The notes under the pieces were generated by a model, which did no database searches, was not told the origin of the DNA, and worked only from the letters and a program-made list of their open reading frames with translations. A DNA stretch of 64,000 nt, taken from positions 6,944,001-7,008,000 of the forward strand of contig BSBM01000442.1 of NCBI GenBank assembly GCA_027924585.1, in the 5' to 3' direction. The translations under genes and the position numbers were made by a program. The stretch's first letter is position 1, and every line of letters starts with the position of its first letter. This stretch comes from Larix kaempferi (lineage: Eukaryota; Streptophyta; Pinopsida; Pinales; Pinaceae). Shown one piece after another: positions 47,575 through 56,802 of this stretch.

Positions 47575-47934
47575 TAACCTGAAGGAAGACAAGGTATGGC
47601 ACTAAAGACACTTGCTTTACTTACGACAATTTGAAGGTTAGGGTTTTACATAGAAAAAAACCAGTCATCGTAGCACTTTCGCTATAAATCCGTTTTGGCG
47701 AAGTTTTCGGATCTGAAATTGTTACAGGACGAAGATAAAATCTCCAGGTACCTTGTGTCCAAAGGAAAACCTCTAATTCGTTGTACTTTGTGATTTATGA
47801 TCTGTACAATATAGGGTTTCTGCCTCTTCCAGATCTGAGTCAAAATCAGGTGACCTTGGGAAAAAGGTCATAACTTGGGCTAGGAAGCTCCAAATGAAAT
47901 TTAGTGAAAAGTGACAGGTAGTACACAGACTGTA

Positions 47935-48312
47935 CTATCTCAGAAAACTTTTTCAGGGGCCGAAGTTGAATCAGTGACACGTGGCACGCCATGCAAGTTC
48001 GCTCTCCTGTATTATCCCATAAACAGGTCATGTTGCGACACTTGGCATAACTCTCTCTCAGAGAATCCAATTGAGGTCATACCTGTCAGGATGGAAAGAT
48101 AACAGGCCGAGCTATCTCAAAAAACTTTTTCAGAGGCCGAAGGTCAAACAGTGACACGTGGCACGCCGTACAAGTTCACTCTCCTGTATTTTTCCAAAAC
48201 AGGTCACGTTGTGACATTTGACATAACTCTCTCTCAGAACATCCAATTGAGGTCAGACCTATCAGGATGGAAAGCTAACAGGTCAGGCTATCTCAGAAAA
48301 ACTTTTTCAGAC
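47935..48312 (+). repeat. 177-bp tandem duplication in leader
   Basis: CTATCTCAgAAAAC recurs at 47935, 48112 and 48288 (spacing 177 and 176). Each unit has GTGACACGTGGCACGCC and TCCAATTGAGGTCA. The third unit is only partial. Confidence 0.85.
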
Positions 48313-48778
48313 CCCGTGGATCAAAAATTTCGGAGTTACACCAGAAACAATCAGGTACATATTTCTGTCAAAATAGAATTATTTTTTTGGTACCTTCATT
48401 CATGGCTTCCGGAATTTAGGGCTTTGAAGAAAGTTGGAATTTTTGTAATCGGAGACCACGGCTGGATGCTACTCATCAAAATAGAAATTTAGAGACCAAG
48501 ATCAGAATTTTTGGTTGGGAAGAAGGCCGGGCTTGATTAGACCCTAGTTCGGGACTTTGATCAGAAAAGTGGAAAATTAGGGCTTCTGTAAAAATGGGAA
48601 TTTTTGAAATCTGTGACCACGGCTGGAAGCTCCTCAGAAAAATAGAAGCTTAGAGCTTTGGATCAAACCTTTTGATGGGGCAAAAGAGTGGGCTTCATCA
48701 AACCCCAGTTCAGGGTCACGTCCAGTGAATCCGAAAGTTTCAAAGGCAAAATTAAGGACTCCAGGTCCAGTTCTTGCA

Positions 48779-48905
48779 AATCAAGTGGATTGGGTTAATC
48801 CTAGAAGAAGATGGATTGGTCACCTGCATAAGTGAAGAAGTTCCTGTCTCAGAGGGAGATGAGGATAAGGGCTTACATAAGAAGAATACAAGCGATCTCG
48901 ACAGG
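48779..48905 (+). pseudogene. gag: Gag N-terminal remnant of composite element
   Basis: The translated text WIGLILEEDGLVTC followed by an acidic stretch and GLHKKN parallels the copia Gag near 11480-11600 (IRLILEENELDSY, then VLHKKNLVKAKR). Only about 40 codons are present; capsid, knuckle and all of pol are absent. The similarity shows a copia ancestor related to the 10256 element. It cannot make a Gag protein. It probably relies on packaging signals in the leader and enzymes from a full-length relative, which is inference. Confidence 0.65.
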
Positions 48906-50140
48906 TATGACTCATCGAGGTATGTTTCGATATTTGTCCATGATTAAGTTTATGGTATGTTTGTCTTCAGGTTATTACAGTTAGTACAATTTTGATTTTA
49001 GATTTGTCGTATAACCTTAACAAAATTATGAATGCATGATAGAAGATATTCATTGGTTAGGGTGTTGACACTTATGATTGTACTAATGCATTATGATGTT
49101 GTGTGAGGTTGATGTTGTCTGCTAACAAGATACAGGTACATCACAAAAGAAAAATCAGGTTCCATGACCATGAAAACATGAAGACAAAGACTCATCCATA
49201 ATCTTTGTTCTACTTACGAGGTATGTATGACTTTGTTATATTATGCTTAACCTATGAGACATGCAGGTTCTAGCTCAGGATCTCTAAATCATTGAAGAGA
49301 TTGTTTAGGTATGTTGTACATAACCAAGTAGGTATACTAATCCAGGTATGTTTCCCATGAATCTTACCTTGTGTTAGGATCCCTTATATAAGTATACTTT
49401 ATATGATTGGTTATGCTTATTCATAAAGTTAGTAATCAAGGGTTTATGCATGATTTAATTAACCAGAAGAGTACTATGATCAAACAAGAATATGCATGAG
49501 TAAAAGAAGACTTACTTGAAACCCTGAATACTAATGATCATGACTATACATATTCAAGATTATTTAGAATTAGAATGTTTTGAGAATATACTAATGAATG
49601 AATGTTTGTGTATGAGATCATGAGGATGACACTAGTGCACACTTGAGCATGCACAGTGGTACAGAATGAATAGAAGTTCAAAGGACATATAGAAGATCAA
49701 GCGGGAGGCAACCACACAAACATAAAAGATAAGTATTTGAGTTGTTATTTGAAATAGTAAATGATATTTCTTGTATGCATATTTGTATTCCTAGAACATA
49801 TCATGCTGAGTGCAAACATTCATAGAGCATTGAACATTATACTACTAATATGCATATGATTGGAAAGATCATGAAGAATAATGAACACCGAACAAGTGAT
49901 GGATGTTCAACAAGAAGATTTACAAATCAAACAAAATATAGAAGGCTTGTGGCTAGAAGATTCTCTTAGAAAGAGGAAGAGAATCATGATGAGATGTTTG
50001 CTCCAAGTGGCTAGATAAGACCATTCTCTTAATGGTGCAATTAAAGAAGAAGTGTGAATCAAGTTCTGTATGGGTTCCCAGGATCGATAGTATATTGATG
50101 AGAATACATGTGGGGATTGTATCATCCTTGAACACTTGTT
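48906..50140 (+). other. Interior without genes, with donor-like AGGTATGT motifs
   Basis: No coding frame. AGGTATGT occurs near 48918, 49219, 49307 and 49344, with variants near 48903 and 49330. The remainder is AT-rich and unremarkable. Confidence 0.5.
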
Positions 50141-50700
50141 CTAAAGTGAGCCGTAGACATGTGTCTCCGAGAAAGAAAAGGGATTGGATCATCCCTGGAC
50201 TTTCAGTCCTAAAGAGAGCCGTAGACGTAAGGTCTCCGAGAATGAAGTCCTTAGTGGACAGTTAAGGGGATTGGATCATCCCTAGACTTTCAGTCCTAAA
50301 GAGAGCCGTAGACGTAAGGTCTTCGAGAATGAAGTCCTTAGTGGACAGTTAAGGGGATTGGATCATCCCTGGACTTTCAGTCCTAAAGAGAGCCGTAGAC
50401 GTAAGGTCTCCGAGAATGAAGTCCTTAGTGGACAGTTAAGGGGATTGGATCATCCCTGGACTTTCAGTCCTAAAGAGAGCCGTAGAAATGAGGTCTCCGA
50501 GAATGAAGTCCTTAGTGGACAGTTGAAGGGATTGGATCATCCCTGGACTTTCAGTCCTAAAGAGAGCCGTAGACGTGAGGTCTCCGAGAATGAAGTCCTT
50601 AGTGGACAGTTGAGGGGATTGGATCATCCCTGGACTTTCAGTCCTAAAGAGAGCCGTAGACGTAAGGTCTCCGAGAAGTGGGGATTGTATCATCCCCGGA
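50141..50700 (+). repeat. 87-bp tandem array, plus orientation
   Basis: GGATTGGATCATCCCTGGAC or a close variant recurs every 87 bp (near 50270, 50357, 50444, 50531, 50618). It is the reverse complement of 46611-46985, about 3.2 kb away. Confidence 0.9.
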
Positions 50701-50780
50701 CCTTGGTCCCTGAATTGATCCGTAGATGTATGGTCTTCGAGAATAAAGTGATGGGGATTGCATCATCCCGGAACCACTAG

Positions 50781-51434
50781 TTCAAAATGTACGTGAGGAC
50801 TGCATCGTCCATGAACTGGGTTCAAAATGTACGTGAGGACTGCATCGTCCATGAACTGGGTTCAAAATGTACGTGAGGACTGCATCGTCCATGAACTGGG
50901 TTCAAAATGTACGTGAGGACTGCATCGTCCATGAACTGGGTTCAAAATGTACGTGAGGACTGCATCGTCCATGAACTGGGTTCAAAATGTACGTGAGGAC
51001 TGCATCGTCCATGAACTGGGTTCAAAATGTACGTGAGGACTGCATCGTCCATGAACTGGGTTCAAAATGTACGTGAGGACTGCATCGTCCATGAACTGGG
51101 TTCAAAATGTACGTGAGGACTGCATCGTCCATGAACTGGGTTCAAAATGTACGTGAGGACTGCATCGTCCATGAACTGGGTTCAAAATGTACGTGAGGAC
51201 TGCATCGTCCATGAACTGGGTTCAAAATGTACGTGAGGACTGCATCATCCATGAACTGGGTTCAAAATGTACGTGAGGACTGCATCGTCCATGAACTGGG
51301 TTCAAAATGTACGTGAGGACTGCATCGTCCATGAACTGGGTTCAAAATGTACGTGAGGACTGCATCGTCCATGAACTGGGTTCAAAATGTACGTGAGGAC
51401 TGCATCGTCCATGAACTGGTTTCAAAATGTACGT
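50781..51434 (+). repeat. Near-perfect 40-bp tandem array, about 16 copies
   Basis: Unit TTCAAAATGTACGTGAGGAC plus TGCATCGTCCATGAACTGGG, exactly 40 bp, repeated from 50781 to 51420 with almost no variation (one CATCATCC near 51245). Such uniformity points to recent amplification. There are no spacers, so it is not a CRISPR array. Confidence 0.95.
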
Positions 51435-52290
51435 GATGGGATTGCATCGTCCCTAGACATGAGACTTGTCTTAAAGTGATAAGGACTAATCATCCTGTAA
51501 GTAGATTGGGATTGCATCGTCCCTAGACATGGTGAGGTGTCTTAAAGTGATAAGGACTAATCCTCCTGTAAGTAGATTGGGATTGCATCGTCCCTAGACA
51601 TGGTGAAGTGTCTTAAAGTGATAAGGACTAATCATCCTGTAAGTAGATTGGGATTGCATCGTCCCTAGACATGGTGAGGTATCTTAAAGTGATAAGGACT
51701 AATCATCCTGTAAGTAGATTGGGATTGCATCGTCCCTAGACATGGTGAGGTGTCTTAAAGTGATAAGGACTAATCATCCTGTAAGTAGATTGGGATTGCA
51801 TCATCCCTAGACATGGTGAGGTGTCTTAAAGTGATAAGGACTAATCATCCTATAAGTAGATTGGGATTGCATCGTCCCTAGACATGGTGAGGTGTCTTAA
51901 ACTGATAAGGACTAATCATCCTGTAAGTAGATTGGGATTGCATCATCCCTAGACATGGTGAGGTGTCTTAAAGTGATAAGGACTAATCATCTTGTAAGTA
52001 GATTGGGATTGCATCGTCCCTAGACATGGTAAGGTGTCTTAAAGTGATAAGGACTAATCATCCTGTAAGTTGATTCGGGATTGCATCATCCTTAGACATG
52101 GTGAGGTGTCTTAAAAGGATAAGGATTGATCATCCTGTAAGTTGATCTGGATTGCATCATCCATAGACATGAGAGATGTCTTAAATTGAGAGGGATTGAT
52201 CATCCCATAAGTGGATCAGGATTGTATCATCCTTGGACCTATGTCCTAAAGTGAGAGGGATTGACCATCCCGTAATTGGATCATGTGTGT
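51435..52290 (+). repeat. 71-bp tandem array, about 11-12 copies
   Basis: GGGATTGCATCGTCCCTAGA recurs at 51438, 51508 and 51579 and then about every 71 bp, decaying after 52080. Each unit has TGTCTTAAAGTGATAAGGAC and ATCCTGTAAGTAGATT. Confidence 0.92.
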
Positions 52291-52339
52291 TGCAGGGTAT
52301 GCTGCTGTTGTGTATACTTGTATCAGTATGGATACTTGT

Positions 52340-52560
52340 ATTGATAGATGTATTAGTGAGAATACATGCTTTTGATGATAGATGTATTAGTGAGAATACA
52401 TGCTTTTGATGATAGATGTATTAGTGAGAATACATGCTTTTGATGATATATGTATTAGTGAGAATACATGCTTTTGATGATATATGTATTAGTAAGAATA
52501 CATGTTTTGATGATAGATGTATTGGTGAGAATACATACTTTTGATGATACATGTATTGAT
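52340..52560 (+). repeat. 34-bp tandem array
   Basis: GATGATAGATGTATTAGTGA plus GAATACATGCTTTT, about six copies. Confidence 0.88.
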
Positions 52561-52589
52561 TAATGTACTTGTATGGTTGAGGATACTTA

Positions 52590-52950
52590 TGTTGTAGATC
52601 GAGATGATCCAGATGCTGTAGATCGAGATGATCCAGATGCTGTAGATCGAGATGATCCAGATGTTGTAGATCGAGATGATCCAGATGCTGTAGATCGTGA
52701 TGATCCAGATGCTGTAGATCGAGATGATCCAGATGGTGTAGATAGAGATGATCCAGATGCTGTAGATCGAGATGATCCAGATGATCCAGATGCTGTAGAT
52801 GAGATGATCCAGATGCTGTAGATCGAGATGATCCAGATGTTATAGATCGAGATGATCCAGATGCTATAGATCGAGATGATCCAGATGTTGTAGATCGTGA
52901 TGATCCAGATGCTGTAGATCGAGATGATCCAGATGCTGTAGATCGAGATG
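52590..52950 (+). repeat. 24-bp tandem array
   Basis: GATGATCCAGATGCTGTAGA plus TCGA, about 15 copies with single-base variants. It stays open in frame and gives a false Asp-rich 8-residue repeat ORF on the plus strand and a Ser/His-rich one on the minus strand. Confidence 0.9.
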
Positions 52951-53092
52951 ATATGACGATGCTGATGATCGTGAGATGACGATGTTGATGATCGTATGAT
53001 GATGATGCTGATGATCGTGAGATGACGATGCTGTTGATCATGTGATGACGATGCTGATGATCGTGTGATGGCGATGCTGACAATCGTGAGGA
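52951..53092 (+). repeat. 23-24 bp tandem array near plus-strand PPT
   Basis: GATGACGATGCTGATGATCG plus TGA-type units, about six copies; counterpart of 45430-45905. Confidence 0.8.
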
Positions 53093-53299
53093 TTCAGATA
53101 TTGATGTTGCTGTAGCTGTTTGAGTGCTGCAGAAGATAAAGACTCAGTACTGAAGATGTTGATGTTCCAGTATTGAAGATATTCCAGTAACTGGTTGAGT
53201 TACTGATGATGTTGAGAAAGCTTCCAATGATTTATAGATGTATCATGTATGATGTTGATGACTCCTTGCTTGTGCAGATGCTGTTATAATATCCTTCTC

Positions 53300-53311
53300 G
53301 TTAAGGGGGAG
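53300..53311 (+). other. Polypurine tract, plus strand
   Basis: GTTAAGGGGGAG directly before the LTR start at 53312. Confidence 0.85.
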
Positions 53312-53906
53312 TGTTGAGATATTGTAACTTCAAAGAATATTATATTTGTACTTTATTATTCCGGAGATGATTCATTCCTCCATGAAGATCTTATTGTATA
53401 TCAGGAGATGTTTATTCCTCCGTCGGAATGTGGTAAATTGGGTTATTAGACTTCCCTAGTGGGGGTCGGCCCTGTATGTGTTATGTGGGTCAAAGGGTTA
53501 TTAGACCACCCTAGAGGGGTCGGCCCAGTCAGTTATAATGGGGTATTTAACCTAATGGTTAAATACGAGCCTACATGTACTTGTGTAAAATACATATCAG
53601 AGTAGTGTATAAATAGAGGAGGTGTGTTCCTCATTATACACATTCACTCACTTGAGGATAGCGCACTTGTGGAGGAGAGGTCTGCTATTGTGGAGGAGGA
53701 GATCATGTCTCAGGGTTTCATCTTTGTATATTGCTGGTCATCTATATTGAGGAAGCTTTGCTGGGTTTTCTACCCCATGAGGGTTTCCCAGGATAAATCT
53801 CTGTCTCTTGTGTTTATGCTGTGCTTGTTGTTTCTTCAGTGATCCTGTATATGCTATTATTGTGAAATGGAATGTAATGCTGCTATTTTCTGTCTTAGCA
53901 TCTTGA
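53312..53906 (+). repeat. Plus-strand 3' LTR of composite element, right end truncated
   Basis: It starts TGTTGAGATATTG; TATAAATAG at 53608-53616. An internal duplication of a GGGTTATTAGAC...GGGGTCGGCCC block lies near 53440-53527. The terminal ATTTTAACA seen at 47554-47562 and in 44710-45273 is missing; sequence after 53906 is unrelated flank. Confidence 0.85.
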
Positions 53907-54539
53907 AAGGAATTGGGATAGATCTATACCTACATGTGTGAAAGGAATTGGGATTCCCCTTTGTGCAAATGGTCATGATTAAATCAAATATGTTCCAAGA
54001 CTTGATCTTAATTGTTGGTGGGGGGACCACTAATACCAAGTCTTGATCATCCTTTGTTGTGAACATGAATGAGATAAAGTCATTGAGAAGTGTGTGGATG
54101 AGTCCCGAACATTCACGAGGGGCCCCTCCTTGTTATTTCTCGATTGTATTATATTGCGTGAGTGGGTGAGATTGAATGATGAGAAGTTGCATGGTGAATC
54201 ATAGGCATTCACAAGGTACCCCACCTTGTTACTACTCGACCATGTTATCATGTGCGAATGAATGAGATTTAGAAGCTAGGAGTTGCATGGTGAATCGTAT
54301 CCATTCTCAAGGGACATCCGTCTATTAGCACTTGGGCATGTTCCTTTGCATGAATGACCAAGATGGGAAGTTGATCAACCACACAATGGATCTACACCCT
54401 TCTTGGGATGTCCATCCTCATTATTTCTTGATCGTGTTCCCATGGATGGATGGATGAGATCTATCAATATGGATGGGGATGGTTTTCTCTAATCATCACA
54501 AGGCTCATGCTATACTCCTCAAAGGTGGATAAACTTCAA
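53907..54539. other. Flank and decayed 3' region of the minus-strand gypsy element
   Basis: No confident domain. A 16-bp direct repeat (TGAAAGGAATTGGGAT at 53904 and 53939) lies at the LTR junction. ACCCCACCTTGTTACTACTCGACC-like text recurs loosely between 54110 and 54440. Confidence 0.45.
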
Positions 54540-56092
54540 CAATTTGAATAATCACCAAGGGACCTATTTGAAGAACAACATGTTGTATCAAGACCTCTTG
54601 GATGGTGTAGTGGTTAAGAAAATGTTCCTTGTTTTTGAGGATGTCCTTGGGATGTAACCAAATAAAACCTTATTCATCCAATTCAGGAAGGCTGGTTTAA
54701 GTATGACAATGAGAGTCGACCAATTTCTCAAGTAGGAGACATGAAAGATTTGGTGAATTTTAGAGTGGCTAGGTAGCTCCAATATGCAAGCCAATAGGTT
54801 GACATGTTTGAGGAACTTATAGGGACCATAAAACTTGGGATAAAGCTTCTGGTGGTGGTTGTCCTTAAGTGAATTTTGGATATAAGCTTGTAGGTGGAGG
54901 AATACCTAATCCCCTTCTTCAAAATGGAATTCAAAATGATGATAATTAACCTACTGCTTCATCATATTTTAAGCCATTACCAAATTATCCTTGAGAGTGC
55001 AAATAATGCCATCTCAAGCTATGAGTTTTGTCAACCTCCTATACCTTAGAGACTTTTAGTAAGTAGTATAGCAATGAGGGGGGATATTGGTCATTTACAA
55101 CCTCAAAGGAAGTCATTTGAGTGGTAGCATGGTATGTTATATTATACCACCATTCTACAATAAGTACCCACTAAGCCCATTGGGATTGATTCTTTGAATT
55201 AAAACACTACAAATAAACTTCAAGGTACTTGTTCATAACTTTGGGGGTGATAGGTGGTGATGAGATTTAGATGAGTGCCCTAGAGATGAAATAATTCTTG
55301 CCAAAAATTGCTAGCGAAGGTGGGGTCATGGTAGACATATTTATTACTATATTTTGGTAACCCCATAATGAAGTCCATATAAATGTAAATCTATACCACT
55401 GGATGAATGGGAAGTAGTTGAAGTTTGTCTAGAATTTTCATCTCCCTTATTTCATTGGAAAATGTCACACTTTGCTACAAAGATGCATATGTCCTTTAAG
55501 CTTTCACATAAAAATGTTCGTTTGATCCTTTTTATATGTTTTATAAAATCCTAAGTGACCAACTATGGGAGATGAATGTATCTCAGATATAACACCCGTG
55601 ATTTCAACATTGTCTTTTTATTCAAATGTAGAAACCCTTTATAGTGAATCTCCTAAGTTCTCCAAGTGTAGCTTATATATGCATGGTGTTCCCTTTGAAT
55701 TTGCTGGATCATGTTGGCGATATTGCGATTGGTTAACTATTCATTGTGGATGTATTTCAACCAATTTGTGACGATGAAGCATAGTGAAAAGATGGAATAT
55801 TCTTCTTAATACTTCTAAGAGAGAGCATATTATAGCACATTGTGCTTTCCCTTCTTGTGAATTGTCTCATAGTCATATTCCAACATTTTGGTGACCCATT
55901 TGTGTTGCTTGGGAGAATAAGTTCTTTGCTCCAAGAAGTATTTTAGGATGCAATGATTGGTTTTAATATAGAAACATTTTCCAAGTAGGCATGGATGCCA
56001 AATTTCCGCAACATGCAATATGGCCATGATCTATTTTTCTTATATTGATTTTCCCAAGTCCCTTGGCATAGAGTTGTTTGCTAGTAAAATAT
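54540..56092 (-). pseudogene. pol: Ty3/gypsy pol remnant (RNase H, integrase, C-terminal region)
   Basis: Reading right to left on the minus strand, RNase H lies at about 56090-55830 (MPRDLGKSI, then MAILHVAEIWHPCLLGK and LKYFLEQRTYSPKQHKW, YDYETIHKKGKHN). The integrase core has DPTFASNFWQELFHL near 55320, EVYL and QWA-WVLIVEWWYN near 55170, and YHATTQMTSFEVV near 55110. The integrase C-terminus is near 54930-54600 (PSFMVPISSSNMS frame, then LELPSHSKIHQIFHVSYL near 54780), followed by a stretch suggestive of a chromodomain start. Stops and several frame changes are present. RT should lie to the right, beyond the LTR insertions at 56093 and 56803. The plant chromovirus lineage is likely. Confidence 0.75.
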
Positions 56093-56802
56093 TGTAATCC
56101 CCTGTTTTGACTTGGAATGAATTAAATCAAATTATGTAAATGATGTAAATATGCTAGTATGGATTCCTAGTGCAAAGCTCAAGGCCGAGGCTCAACAAGT
56201 GAATGGATAGGCATGTATAACGTAAATGTTTCTATATGGACCATGTAATTAGCTTGTCATGCCAACTCAAAAATCTATGGAAATATTATGTTGGAAAATT
56301 AATAAAATGGTCCAAGATGGTTGTGTGAAGAGCACTAAAGAGGCTATGTTTCCACTATAGGGGAAGATGAAAGGGGGCCTATGGGAGATTAAGCTCTTAG
56401 TTTCCAAGTGTCAACCTTGCAACTCATCCTTTTGCTGCCATGTGCTGTAAATGAGACAATTATATGCTTTTTACTTATTAAATCCAATCACTGAATGCAT
56501 GTGTGTGGTTGGTGGGAAAAGTATCCTCATGTATTTATGGAAGAATGGAATGAATATACTTCTATGATAGTTGTAAGAGTCCTCTCTTCTATGGTCTAAA
56601 TTTATGTCAGTTTTATTTTTCACCATCCTCTCATCTCCTTTGGAGTCTACCACTGGCATTTTCATGCAGATTGACTAAGCATGTCAATAAATGAGTTGTG
56701 GGATGAGAGAGATAACCTGTAGGTGTTTCCTTCACCATGTTCGCCTCATAGCCGATTGGGGGGTGGTATCTATAGCTAATACCTATAGTTGGGTGGAAAA
56801 TC
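56093..56802 (+). repeat. LTR fragment inserted in minus-strand gypsy pol
   Basis: It starts TGTAATCCCCTGTTTTGAC directly inside the RNase H region. It is similar in block order to the LTR at 5451 (GGGGAAGATGAAAGGGGGCC near 56359, CCAAGTGTCAACC near 56404, GGTTGGTGGGAAAAG near 56507) and, in its first 100 bp, to the LTR at 56803. It is cut at 56802 by the next insertion; no polypurine tract precedes it. Confidence 0.6.

Larger units (their letters stand above)
44710..53906. mobile_element. Composite non-autonomous copia-related element with two outward 3' LTRs
   Basis: A minus-strand 3' LTR with PPT (44710-45289) and a plus-strand 3' LTR with PPT (53300-53906) flank the unit. Inside are minus-strand 3' UTR arrays (45430-47500), then a plus-strand PBS (47563), leader, a roughly 40-codon gag remnant (48779-48905) and plus-strand 3' UTR arrays (50141-53092). 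No pol is present, so the family is non-autonomous, and the leader and gag text tie it to the copia element at 10256. A single normal insertion cannot have this form; fusion of two copies or an inversion is required. Both 3' halves could pair as an inverted repeat. Confidence 0.75.

Noticed and set aside
50358-50780. 140-codon ORF
   Set aside because: Translation of the 87-bp array, repeating the same 29 residues.
50781-51434. CRISPR-like regular repeats
   Set aside because: Units are directly adjacent with no unique spacers, and the array lies in a plant retroelement; it is a tandem satellite-type array.
52421-53083. 220-codon Ser/His-rich minus ORF and its Asp-rich plus partner
   Set aside because: Products of the 24- and 34-bp arrays.
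44686-53930. AGATCTATACC as target-site duplication of the composite
   Set aside because: It is 11 bp long and stands 13 bp away from both LTR edges, unlike a 5-bp abutting copia duplication; treated as a repair trace instead.
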